Position numbers and translations under genes: made by a program
Part shown: positions 32,193-43,119 of the stretch, piece by piece
Numbering within the stretch: position 1 is the stretch's first letter
Layout: each line of letters starts with the position of its first letter
The notes under the pieces: model-generated
Told to the model about the DNA's origin: nothing
Databases searched by the model: none
Seen by the model: only the letters and a program-made list of their open reading frames with translations
NCBI RefSeq assembly: GCF_037975245.1
Contig: NC_092577.1
Span: 14,129,013 to 14,193,012 of the forward strand
Length of the DNA: 64,000 nucleotides
From: Apostichopus japonicus
Lineage: Eukaryota > Echinodermata > Holothuroidea > Aspidochirotida > Stichopodidae
Reading direction: 5' to 3'

Positions 32193-33653
32193 TCCGTGCG
32201 ATTTATTCCTTCAATTCCTTCATTTCCTTCAAATCCAATTCAATTCCTTCAATTCCTAAGTTAGACCCAATATGAAAGCCACTTTCTCGCTTCGAGTAGG
32301 CTACCACACGGTTACTAATCAGTCCGACACCGAACTATTCAATTAGTTAATTAATTAGCTGCACAGGTCAAAGGTGCAAATGTTTACTTAATATTACATT
32401 TCAATGGAGACTACTGTGGGCAATGGCACCCATTCAAGTCAACACACTGTCGCGTAATCTCAGTACAATAAGTTAGTTACACAGTTATTAACATTGTTTT
32501 TGTTTTGTTTTTTGTAACGGGAACAAAATTGCCCAATCGATTAAGATCGATCAATTCCTATGCTATTTGCGATAAAAAAAAAACATTCTGTTGTGACAAC
32601 TCATCTATCGAAATCTGAAATTCTCTGACGAAAAATAAAATTTGCCCTGAAATGTGCTATAGTTATAAAATACACATCTATGTCGATATACGATAGATAA
32701 CCCCTTGAAAATGACAAAATTAGTTATGAACTCTGTTTAAGCGTTGCAATGGAACTAAATCATCGAAGGATGAAAAATATGCAGGTGTCAAATTTCGAAT
32801 ATGCGTGTTGAAAATGTCAACCGTTGAGCTGGAAATTAACAGCTAGCGCTTCCTTGGTTTCAAGCATGATGGGAGTAAAACAATTCCCTGATTGAAGCAG
32901 AGGTGGCGATTATTCCCTGAATCCCTGGTCAAAACGGAGAGGTTATCGTCCGATAGCAGACTTGCAGAACAGTCAGAATGCTATAATTTGGCCTGTATAT
33001 GTATGAGGGGAGTCTTTTACTATACTATTATGACGTAATAGTTGTTTTGTTTTTGCTCGATCCAAGTATACTTTGTTCCGAATAGAGGCCTATGCACAAT
33101 CTTGAGAGTGAACAATCATTAGACAAGCAATCCTATTGATCTAATTAGTTGACCTCTAGCAGCCAATGTATCGATAACTAACTAATTAATATTCATGATA
33201 TTCTCTAAGAGAAAGCATGCACGTTTTCATGCATGTCAGCAGGTAAAATGAATCGATCGAATGTGTTAACGTGATTTTCAAACAAATGCCGTCTGGCTCA
33301 GTTATGAAATATTTGCAACTAGATATATATCAGCCGCAGTGGAGCCGGAGAAGTATATACATGAGGCCCAAATCTTTAAAAAAAAAAAACTCTTTTTTAC
33401 GGTGATTTTTTAACTAGTGTTCGCTTGTTGTTGACAAATAAAATGCATGTTTAGAAAAGGACTTTAGTTGGAAACATTCTAAATACTGGCATTTATTATT
33501 ACTTCTGGTATTGTATAAGCAGAGTGTTTAAATAAAAAGAATTTTGTCGGGATGACAGATAATTTTATTTTATATGGCGGATGAAAGAAAAACATATTGG
33601 TGACTTTTGCATTCAATTCCAATGAATGGTTTCGCGATAACAGCCTGTGTGGC
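32193..33653. other. Non-coding spacer
   Basis: AT-rich. The start has (TTCCTTCAA)-like low complexity (32206-32256). No coding feature is supported. Confidence 0.5.
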
Positions 33654-33726
33654 CAGAGGCGTCAATCCGATTTGAAACGTGTGGGGGGGGGGGGGGCGTA
33701 ATCGATTCGAGTTTTCCCGCCGTAAG

Positions 33727-33783
33727 TACTATCTAAGCGGAGCACCACCATCGGTTGGCGCTTAGCGTACCAAGAAAATTTCA
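33727..33783 (+). repeat. Shared TIR-element module, plus-strand copy
   Basis: CTATCTAAGCGGAGCACCAC then CATCGGTTGGCGCTTAGCGT and CAAGAAAATTT. It matches 43161-43214 and 44190-44245 (plus) and 16395-16447, 31376-31428 and 31699-31752 (minus). AGCGCCA...TGGCGCT in most copies gives a 7-bp stem. Confidence 0.8.
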
Positions 33784-35299
33784 GATTTCAATACCTGCCA
33801 GATCGCTGGAGATGGCACTTGCCAGGCTGGATAGCAGCCATCTAGTAGCGTGATTTCGAGAGAAAATTATAAATTCGTCACTCAGGAAATCTGCAATAAA
33901 GTTCAGGCGACCTTCAGTTTTGGTGGATTATTTCTTTTAGTGATTCCAAATTTCAAATTGACATGAACATTAGAACCCAATTCAAGTTGACAAATGATGC
34001 GGTGAACTGGAACCCCAGCCCTATTTTGCCCTATGTTTCAGGATAGAATACCCCTCGTTTGTTCGAACCCATGACAACTAACAATCTGTTAATAAATTTA
34101 CTTCGAAATGGGCACATTATATTGCACCAAGTCGATCAAGGAATGACCCCAGGGCCTCAGATATACGCCTATAGGAACGATATCCCAAAATGTCCCCGGA
34201 CATATAGGCGAAGGAAGCTATCCGCAGCGACTGCATGTGCGTTTCTCGACTTGCCGTCCTGGGAGTCATACCACAAAATGGTGCATTTCCTCATACGCCA
34301 TTATTAATAATTTAAATAAATAACTAACTAATTAGGCACAGTCCAGATCCGAGTTCGTATAGTGAGCTGAGCGCAAATTTGGCCAAAAGTCGTCATACGC
34401 CAGTATGCTAAACCACCAATGACTTTTAATGCCACCCGTGACACACTTCCAATGGGACTGTGTCAGTTTAAATGTTTTGCTAGGTCTATGAGAATACATT
34501 TCTATGAAATTTGAAACAAGGATGGCAAGACAAACCACTTATATTTTCAGGACCTCTCACATGCGCATGTATTGTCAGACTTAGAATAGGTCCCATGCGA
34601 GTGGTGGCTAAAGTGATGAAGGCATCAAAATAAATCAGTGGTTTGGAGTCCTCACGCAAGTTACCTCGGTTGCTAGGTGGATCTGCAACTGGTAATCGGG
34701 TGAATTCTGGTCGTAACCACCGTGTACCCAGGGAGGTAGCTAAGGTTTGATGATTGGGTGGGTGTAGTGGCTGAAAATCCAACTGGATGGGTTTTGAAGC
34801 CAGAAAATTCCGACTGCTGCCTTGTACCCCCCCCCCCCCCACCGACAATACGGTCAGTGTCAGTCACTGCACTTTTGTTCCGAACTTCTTTCGATACATT
34901 TGTACCCACTGGCACTCATTTCACAAACTTATTACCCCCCCCACCCCAACCCCAACCATTCGAAAATTCGGGCAATATGCTGATAAATTTTCGGGCACTA
35001 CTGAAAGAGAAATAATTTGCAATGTGTTTTTCAGTGGTTAAACTTATATTATTATTACCATTAATATTGTAACGACTTCCCCAATAATTATAACCAATAT
35101 GGAAGGGTAATAACACTGAAAATGATTGTATGTTATTGGCATGCGATCTAAAAACCGACGCATGCCTATATGATATGCACATTAACATAAATTTTGGTTA
35201 TATTTTTCGGGCAAGTCGTTACAGCCCCCCCCCCCCCAAATTAAATTGGGCTCCTACGCCTATGACGGTATTTCTATTAGGCATTTTTTTTGAGTATTC

Positions 35300-35462
35300 A
35301 AAATCATACGAAGTTTTGTACGGTGGAGTATAAGAATCGCGAGATACAATTTCTCAAAATGGCAAGGTAAATGTGGTAAATATGACTGATTAAAATCATA
35401 CGAAGTTTTGTACGGTGGAGTATAAGAATCGCGAGCTACAATTTCTCAAAGTGGCAAGGAAA
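35300..35462. repeat. Direct duplication, 92-bp period
   Basis: AAAATCATACGAAGTTTTGT followed by ACGGTGGAGTATAAGAATCG and ACAATTTCTCAAA occurs at about 35300 and 35392, with few differences. Confidence 0.9.
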
Positions 35463-35520
35463 TTTTTCAATTTTTAGGTCATGCACAATCACAGGAATAA
35501 ATGAATAGGCATAGATAAAC

Positions 35521-35558
35521 TAGAGTGCGACAGTCTGAAATTCCGACTGTCGCACTCC
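35521..35558. repeat. Short perfect hairpin
   Basis: GAGTGCGACAGTC and GACTGTCGCACTC form a 13-bp perfect stem with a loop of about 9 bases (TGAAATTCC). It lies just after the direct duplication. Confidence 0.85.
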
Positions 35559-35869
35559 AATTTTTCAACAATCGTCAGTTTTACCAAGTTTGGGTGGTGA
35601 GACACCCCCCTTCTAACGACGTCCCTGCGTGTACCCAGTGTTCTCACTGTGGAGTAAACTCCGGTATCACTTAACACAAGGTAACATGGGATGCGCTGCC
35701 TCGTAATATACTCCCTATTTCATTTCCCCAATATTAGGGAACGGGCACCGTCTTTGAAACACCATCTACAACCAAACAACAAATATGTACAGGCTTTGGT
35801 TCTAGCCATGAAGTGCTGTCTCTCATGATAATGACGGAGCGCACTAGTTTTCTACCGGAATTGCCCGAA

Positions 35870-36330
35870 GATGCGGCGTCTGTAATCCGAGGAACCAACG
35901 ACCTTCTCTGCTAACTCCTCAGGCTTCAACTGGGCTAGACGTTCGCGGTGAATATGGCACACCATCACATGGTTCAGCCTCTATTGAGTCATGGTGCTCC
36001 GTAGCCATGTCTTCAAACGCCTCAAAGCATAAAAGATCTCTCGGCTTCCGTCGAACTGGCGGAAGAGACGAGGAGCAACCGCAAGAGAGCTTCGACTTCA
36101 CCAAACATAGCCCGTACCGCTGGATTCATCGACTTGAATATTTGTCTATACCCTTCAACCGACGACAACTGGAACCGGCCTCGAAAGAAAGGCAGACTAA
36201 GCTTAATATTGTCGGAGAGCTCAGGGTACCAACTCACGAGATCTGGGTGGAATTCTCCATTCACCAACATTGATTGATATTCGATGATTTGAATCCTGAG
36301 ATGTGTAAGCCCTAACCAAATAGAGCCACG
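35870..36330 (-). pseudogene. hAT transposase C-terminal remnant
   Basis: On the minus strand, about 36330 to 36022 reads ...HLRIQIIEYQSMLVNGEFHP, DLVSWYPEL and SSASSTEAERSF, the start of the hAT C-terminal dimerisation domain. After a frameshift the same domain continues as LKTWLRSTMTQ, an in-frame TAG, RLNHVMVCHIHRERL and EELAEKVV. hAT transposases cut and rejoin DNA, and this domain holds the subunits together. The DDE catalytic part is absent and an upstream stop is present, so this is a dead fragment. It resembles the ZMYM1/P52rIPK-like branch of hAT proteins, an inference. Confidence 0.82.
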
Positions 36331-36474
36331 ACACTACTCTTGTTCTAAATGTGTATGTGTTTGTGTGTGTGTGTGTGTGTGTGGGGGGGGGGCATTTGAT
36401 AGTGTGTCCCCCACCCATCGAAATGTGGGGGGACGTGTCCCCCGCCATCCCCCCCCCCCGGATTGACGCCCATG

Positions 36475-38299
36475 CTCCTCTCTTACTATAGCAGTCAATC
36501 CTCCATCACCTCTTTCGCGCTCCACGCTTCAGTGTTTATTATCTAATATTCAGTTGAGAATTTCTTTCATCTTCTGATCAAAGCCATAACAATTTGTTGT
36601 CTTTTCAATTATCTCAAAGGGCCATCTGTTTGAAATTTGTGTTATCACGTCACACATCGTTGACCTGCCAACAACTCAGTATAAGAAAACCTATAGAATT
36701 ATATCAATAACAAGGTGATGTTCCAGACCTATCGAAGAATATTAGCTGTACCTCACCTGAACCTGTCTTACAGAGACGTCTATTATTGTAAGTAAAAAGA
36801 AAACATTTATGAATGTTTATTTACAGCACTCCAGTATAGGGAAGTATAGCTAAATTGTACATGCTTACACGGGACAGTTTTAATCAAAATATCAATTTCT
36901 TTAAAGAAAATTTCCGCTTTTCACCATCGTATATATAAATTTATTAATTTTACGAAATTTAAACTATTTTGTCACGATTTCGTCGTCTTTTTTTCGCAAT
37001 CCAGCATGAACTAAAGATAGCTGAAACGTTAAATCTGTGATTTAGTGTGTTTTTAGAATCGGGGATAAATTAAAGAGTATATCCAGGGAACCTTTCCTAA
37101 AACTCCTAGGGGTGGCAGGACAACACGGTGTCGTTGAATTGAGAAGGTAAAGTACAAAGCCATCTCAAATCGCCAATTAAATGGATCCTTTCTGCATTCA
37201 TGGCCACGAATTCCATTATTTCCATTATTTTCAACGATGAAGGACCTTTCGATTGGTTAGTTTAATTTATCAGCAAAGATTGGCACTTCTTGATTACACT
37301 TTTCCTAAATGTCTCAACAAAAGGACACTTTTTAAATAACAAAGAAAGACAAAGAACGGTACTTGTCAAAAATGGACACTTCTAATCTATGAAGCGGTGC
37401 ACTTCTTAACGTTTCTGTTACAAAACAGGAGGAACGCGTCCCCTCGGATTCCCCTCATCGGGTTAATCGCCCATGGATATAACACAAATGGTTAAGTCAA
37501 AGCTTAGCCTCGTAGACAAGATATAAAATTCAACTTCATATTTTGTAGACCATTAAAACACTAAGCTATCAGCCCATGTTAGATTCCATTACACTTTTCA
37601 TTTTAAGTAAATGACTCTTTGTACAAATTAGGTTCATCCCTTTGAAGTGACTGGACCGTATTTAGTCTTATACAAATACCATTAGGTCAGTTTCTCTGAT
37701 ACAACACAACATTCAGTGTGAAGTCTTTTATGGCCTCAAATGCGTTGCAAATGTTTCACGTACAAAAGGTGTAAAACGTCATACAAGGGCTTTTTTTGTT
37801 GTTGCTTTAATGGAGATAAAGGGAATATGTTATGTGGAGTTATTAGAATTTAAAAACAATGGATTAAATTTAAGACTTAGCATTGCACTGAGGCGCCGAC
37901 GTCATCGATAGTTTAAGCATATTTTGAAGGTAACTATAAGGTAAGAAGGTAAATATAAGTGGAAAACTGTGTAGCTATGAACAACATTATTACTAGCAGT
38001 CAAATTTGTCCTTTTTATTCAGGACTTAATATGTCAAAGAACTCTAGACTAAATTTCTGTCTGAAGTAACCCCAAGAAAACTTTAGACCAAAGTTGGCTT
38101 TCTTGAATAGCGCCACCATTTTATGATTACCGGAGCCTTTCACAAAGTTAGCTTTCTTGAATGGCTCCACCACTTTTACACAACTTGTTGGCATCTCCAT
38201 CTCCTTTTTGGCGCTGGATGCAAATGTATTTTAATGCACTGCATGCGTGTTGTCGACAAACACAAGTTGAATCAGAAAGTTACATCAGGTCAAACATAT
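36475..38299. other. Non-coding, no gene seen
   Basis: 1.8 kb of AT-rich DNA. Expected 3' parts of the gypsy element (integrase, 3' LTR) are not found here, so that element was cut at about 38.3-38.4 kb. Confidence 0.5.
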
Positions 38300-40330
38300 G
38301 ATAACGACGAGCATTGAGGATAAATAAATCTTACCCCGTTCGCAATATATCAATTCAGCCATTTTCTTCTTCACGTTAATGCGCGAGAAAGTTCTTGTTA
38401 ATTGGAAACCATTGTAAGTCGGGTCTTGTCTTTTAAATACAACACCATCTGAAACATGAAGTTCCTCTTGAAAACCCCCAAATGGATTCAAGCTTTTGTC
38501 AGCTTGATCTTTTGACTCAGGCCATCCCTGTTGGATACAGTAAGATACTTGTTGTAGTACTGGGTCTATTTTAGTTTCATCCTGAAATTTAACCCATTTT
38601 TCCTTAGATACAGGTAAGTCAGCAATAAATAAATGAGCTTGAGATTCTAGCTCTTTCTCTAGCTCTAAATCTTCATATGCATTATTTAGATAAGCTCTGG
38701 AAAATGTATCTGGGACAAACATATCCTTCCCTTGTTTGTACTTAATACTAACATTGTACTTTTGTAACCTCAACAATTGCCGTTGCAACCTTGGTGGTGC
38801 TTGGAAAAGCGGTTTTCTTATTATCACTTCTAAAGGTTTGTGATCTGATTCAACCTCTATTACTTTACCATAAACAAACTGATTATGCCGTTTACATCCG
38901 AAAACAATGGCTAACAACTCTTTCTCTATATAAGCATAGCCTTTCTCAGTTTCAGTTAAAGCCTTGGAAGCATAGCCAATAGGAGACCCATCCTGTATTA
39001 ATACAGCTCCTAGGCCGGTTTGTGATGCGTCTACTGAAAGTGTTACTTTCTTCGTCACATCATAGTACTTAAGTACTGGAGTTTGTGTGATGAGTCTTTT
39101 AAGCTCTTGGAATGCCAGATTGTGGTTTTCATTCCATTCCCACAAAGTTTCTTTCTTTGTTAACTCTCTTAAAGAGGCACTAATATCAGATACGCAAGAC
39201 TTGTACAAAGTTTGCTAGGTAATGGATCATTCCTAAGAATCTTTCCACATCTTTTTTTATTGCATTGTGGTGTTGGCATACCTAGAACGGCTTCTACTTT
39301 GGAATCATCAGGTTTCAAGCCATCTCTATATAGGATATGCCCTAAGTACTTAATTTCTGTCTGTGCAAATTTGCATTTCTTTCCATTAAGCTTAAAATTA
39401 TTCTCTCTAGCTCTTTAGAGAACATTCCTTAATCTACTATCATGTTCGTCTTTTGTACGACCACACAGTAAAATATATCATCCATATACGATTCTACCAC
39501 ATCAATCCCTTCAAATATTTCTTTTACAACTGTGTGAAACACTTCAGGGGCACTTGAAATACCAAATGGCATACGGAGATACTTGTAACGACCGAAAGGG
39601 GTATTAAAAGTACATAACTCTGAACTGTCCTCATCGAGACAACATTGCCAAAACCTAGAAGATGCATCCAAGCAACTAAAATATTGTGCACCTGTTAGTC
39701 TATTTGATATCTCTTCGGTGGTAGGTAGCTGATAATGTGACCCTTTAACAGCCTTGTTCAAATCTTTAGGATCCAAACTTACTCTGATTTTCCCATCTGA
39801 TTTCTCTGCTACCACCACTGAATTGACCCATGATGTTGGCTTGTTTACCTTAACAATAACATTAAGTTGTTCCATTCTATTTAGTTCAGTTTTGAGTGTT
39901 TTGTATGCAACATAGCTGGAACCTTTCTGGCCGCATGTACAACAGGAGTTACTTCAGGATCAATCGAGATATTTTGTTGACCTGGAAGACAGCCTAGTCC
40001 CTCAAATACATCTTTGAATTCATCTGTCAGTTGACTGGCTACAGAATGATCTGTTTTGTGGACCATATACACTCTTTGAACTAAGCTCATCTCCATGCAA
40101 GTGTTGACCCCCAATAACCACCAAGAATTTCACTGAATGTTGATTTCCTTTATACGAGCAGGGAAATACACACATTCCTTTGATTGGTAGCGGTTCACCA
40201 CTATATGTTGTGAGTTTGGTGTTAGTTGGTTTCAGTCGAGCTTTATTTCTTCTCAGGTTTCGGTACAGCTGGTACGAGATGACATTTGCTTCAGCACCAG
40301 TGTCAATCTTCAATTTTACAGGTTTACCAT
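38300..40330 (-). pseudogene. Gypsy pol: protease, reverse transcriptase, RNase H (broken)
   Basis: Protease: KIDTGAEANVISYQLYRNL (from 40313), with the DTGA active site. Reverse transcriptase: a 40114-39881 block (DEFKDVFEGLGCLPG) and 39875-39429 with VSLDPKDLNKAV, YFSCLDASSRFWQ, YLRMPFGISSAPEVF and YMDDIFYC (catalytic DD kept). A frame change follows near 39420 (NGKKCKFAQTEIKYLGHIL). RNase H: 39208-38285 with PVLKYYDVTKKVTLSVDASQ, GAVLIQDGSPIGYASKALT, EKELLAIVFGCKRHNQFVYG and ESDHKPLEVI. Integrase motifs are absent; homology ends near 38.4 kb. Stops and frame changes at about 39876, 39425 and 39210 make it a pseudogene. Confidence 0.88.
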
Positions 40331-40393
40331 TGATCTAGAGGCCGACTTTCCAGTCACTTTTACACTCAACTCTGTGCTGTTCAGTTGTTTCAC

Positions 40394-41278
40394 TGTTTTA
40401 CTCTCCCACAAACAGTTCATCCTCAGAATCGTGATTTTGGTCGAGTGCATTACAATGTTTATCTGGTCTGCTGACGACTTGCCGAGTTGCTATTCGTTCC
40501 ACCCTTATGTCTCCCTCGGTCAGTTTGCATTGTGTGACACATTGTTGCAAAATGGTTCGGTTACACTTCCTGCACTGTTTTCCTTGTGCTGGACAAATAC
40601 TATGACTAGAGTCATGGCCACATCTCCCACATGTGAATACGCTTTGACTATTGTGATTGAAATTGCTTCTAGGTCTACTAGTACTACTTCTATATTTTCT
40701 TTGCTTGTATGTACCTTTATCAATCACATTAACAGCTTCTTGGTTGTCTGTCAAAGTTTTCATTTGAGTACGTGATGCTTCACTAGCCCGACAGAGTTGC
40801 AAGGCCCTGTCCAAAGTTAGGTTTTGTGTACGTAATAATTTCTCGCGTAACCCAATATTGGCAATCCCATACACTGTACGGTCTCTAATAAGCCCATCGT
40901 TTAACTCTCCGAATTCACATGTTTTGGCTCTCCGTTTCAGTTCAGTGACATACTGATCGATGGTTTCGTCTTACAGCTATGCTCTGGTATTAAACAAATG
41001 TCTTTCATAGGTGACATTCTTTTTTGGAATGCAATATTCTTTAATTTTTTCATGAGAACATCGTATTTCCGTTGTTGACCTTCAAAATTGAACGTATTGT
41101 ACAACTCTAGGCCGTCGTCGCCTATCACGTGTAACAACACTGAACACTTGACTTTATCATCTTCATTGTCGAGCTCGAAGGCCTCTAAATAAGGCTCAAG
41201 TCGTTGTTTTCACCTCTTCCTAATGTCAGCGACGTTGCCTCCCAGCTTTAGCGGAGCTGGTGGGTTGAATTTATCCAT
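40394..41278 (-). pseudogene. Gypsy gag (capsid and zinc knuckle), frameshifted
   Basis: Starts MDKFNPPAPLKLGGNVADIR (41278 downward), typical of gypsy elements with a short gag, followed by LLHVIGDDGLELYNTFNFEG (from 41140). After a frame change near 40937 a second stretch (40874-40398) gives YGIANIGLREKLLRTQNLTL, DRALQLCRASEAS and the nucleocapsid knuckle CGRCGHDSSHSICPAQGKQC (C-x2-C-x5-H-x4-C plus extra cysteines). Gag would package the element RNA. At least two frame changes break it. Confidence 0.8.
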
Positions 41279-41311
41279 TTTACCATGGATTTCCCACGAC
41301 TTCTGACACCA

Positions 41312-42437
41312 TGTGATATGTTATTCAGGACGCCATATTTTAAGATTTATCGATTTGGCCTCAGAGATCAGGCTTATTAATATTCATGACAAAAACCAAA
41401 GATGGTTTAGTCTATGTCGGTTTATGATCCAAAGAGGTGATTGTCTTAGATGCGAGAGAATTGAGAATAAAGAAGGTATAATCACCTTAAAAAGTGTTAA
41501 GCACGTTGTAATTCTGTGGGCTAAAGTGTGTCTTTGATGCAAGGAATGGTACTTGTCGTTATCTAACCTGTGTTTTCTACTCTACGTTTATGTGGTGCTC
41601 TCTGAAGCATGGACACTTCGAAGTTCGGACACCTTAGATTTAATCACCCCAAAACTATAACTTTCTTTCTTCAAACTTTCTTCACCTATGTAAGTACCTT
41701 GCTAGCATACATGTTATTTCGGGGAGAAAGTAATTGTATAGCTTCGTAGTTTTTCGTGAAATTGTCCCTTGCATTGAGTAAGTGGGCCACCATATTTGTC
41801 TCTCTTACTGGTCCAACATAGTCTGCAAAAGGCTGATAACGTCATATCGTCCTTCAAATAGTTACGACCGACTTGTGTGGTCAACGGTCCTATATTGTCT
41901 TATTTAATAGCGGAATATTGGAAAATTCTGTACTATTTTCCGTTACTATTCAAAATAGAACCTGACAAAATAAGGAGATGCAGTGTTTTACATCAGAATA
42001 TGTTGAACCTATTGGATGTTCATTGTGTGTGTGTCAGTGCATATGCAGGCGAAAGATGCTGAGCTTCATGTATGAGCTTCGATATTCTATGAGTCAGCCT
42101 TAACTTCCATTCCCATTTGAACGCAATTTTGGCTTCTAAATAAAATTAACATGGTAAGCCTTGTTCAGAGAATACCGGTTTTTAAGAGAAACCTGAAAAA
42201 TATATGTATTGTACTGCTTTAATACTTAATTTCAAGAGTTCCTTGGCAACACTGGCGTTATCTAGCACTTTGAACTAGCCATGCACTAACATAGTTTCGT
42301 TTTAGCTTGAGCTGGTTGCTTTAACAAACACGTCGAGTCTAACAGTCCATGAACGTTACCAAGAATGATAAAAATGATAAAAATAGTTGTATGTAATATA
42401 TATATATATATTTGAGGATCCTGTTTCTAGCTTACAG
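41312..42437. other. Possible gypsy 5' LTR and spacer
   Basis: The bases TG at 41312-41313 read as CA on the minus strand, the usual LTR end, directly before the primer-binding-like site. The outer LTR boundary cannot be set without a second copy. A short TA run is at about 42396-42410. Confidence 0.35.
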
Positions 42438-42508
42438 CAAAAGATGGAGAAGGCGATGAGGGAGATGTGGATGACATGGGGTGTGAAGTGGTTCCTCAAT
42501 TAATTCGG
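42438..42508 (+). CDS. Candidate small exon, acidic peptide
   Basis: Bounded by an acceptor (TTTCTAGCTTACAG|CAAAAG) and a donor (ATTCGG|GTAATT). One frame reads KDGEGDEGDVDDMGCEVVPQ then LIR, without stops. The splice signals and acidic coding look suggest an exon, but there is no partner exon or family match, so chance is a real alternative. Confidence 0.25.
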
Positions 42509-42867
42509 GTAATTTCCATCCATTTCTCGGTTACAACGTGTCCACGAATATATAGCTGTGACGGGGAGAGCCTACAAATATGATTTTGTATTCTAATAAA
42601 ACTGAATCTGTGTTCAAAGGTCGTTATTTGTGCTCAGTTAAATATGGAAAGTAAATATTGGAGTACTCGGCAATGTTGATTATAGTTAACTCATATGGAG
42701 GATACATCTCCCATCTCCCGGGATCCACGACAATAAACAAAGAACCTCAAAATTCAGAATGGAATGTGACTAAATGTTACCCTTCTTGCTGTAGCCTATC
42801 ACATACAGCATTGCTAAATTATTAGTCTGACCATCGTGTATTTTGAAGCATTCTTTCAATCGTGTAT
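42509..42867. other. Non-coding spacer
   Basis: No feature supported. Confidence 0.4.
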
Positions 42868-43020
42868 TTTGAAGCTGCTAAAAGTGGTAATAGGGTTTTA
42901 GATATGATCAAGAGGAACTTCAGTTTTCTGAAAGAGGATATAGTAGTTAGGCTTTATAAGCAGTTGGTTAGGCCTCATCTGGAGTATGCTGTGTTTGATT
43001 TCCCAACCTTTAATGAATCC
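42868..43020 (+). pseudogene. LINE reverse transcriptase C-terminal fragment
   Basis: Reads AAKSGNRVLDMIKRNFSFLK, EDIVVRLYKQLVRPHLEYAV and FDFPTFNES. The pattern (A)NRVLGMIKRNFSF...LYKxLVRPHLEYAVxxW is the thumb region of non-LTR reverse transcriptases in many invertebrates. About 50 codons remain, without a start. It is a relic lying just before the TIR element at 43120. Confidence 0.75.
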
Positions 43021-43119
43021 ATGCAGTGGTAAGTCCTCTAGTCATATGTATTTTACATTGTCATTCTACTGTATACATATATACACACATGTGTATATAT
43101 GAAGTCAAACGCATATATG

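Larger units (their letters stand above)
33654..36474. mobile_element. Probable hAT-derived composite element
   Basis: CAGAGGCGTCAATCCG (33654-33669) matches the reverse of the right end (CATGGGCGTCAATCCG, 36459-36474) at 14 of 16 positions. It holds the shared module at about 33727-33783 and a hAT transposase remnant (35870-36330). No flanking duplication is visible, so the ends may belong to separate insertions or the element is old. Internal C and G runs and a 92-bp-period duplication add later changes. Confidence 0.5.
38300..41311 (-). mobile_element. Ty3/gypsy LTR retrotransposon, broken and 3'-truncated
   Basis: Read on the minus strand: a primer-binding-like TGGTGTCAGAAG (41300-41311), gag from ATG at 41278, zinc knuckle, protease, reverse transcriptase and RNase H, then loss of homology before integrase. 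A 5' LTR should lie right of 41312 and end in ...CA at 41313-41312, as seen, but I find no second LTR copy to define its length. Several frameshifts make it inactive. Confidence 0.85.

Noticed and set aside
37000-38300. 3' LTR or integrase of the gypsy element
   Set aside because: No integrase motifs and no copy of the sequence adjoining 41312 were found; the element is truncated.
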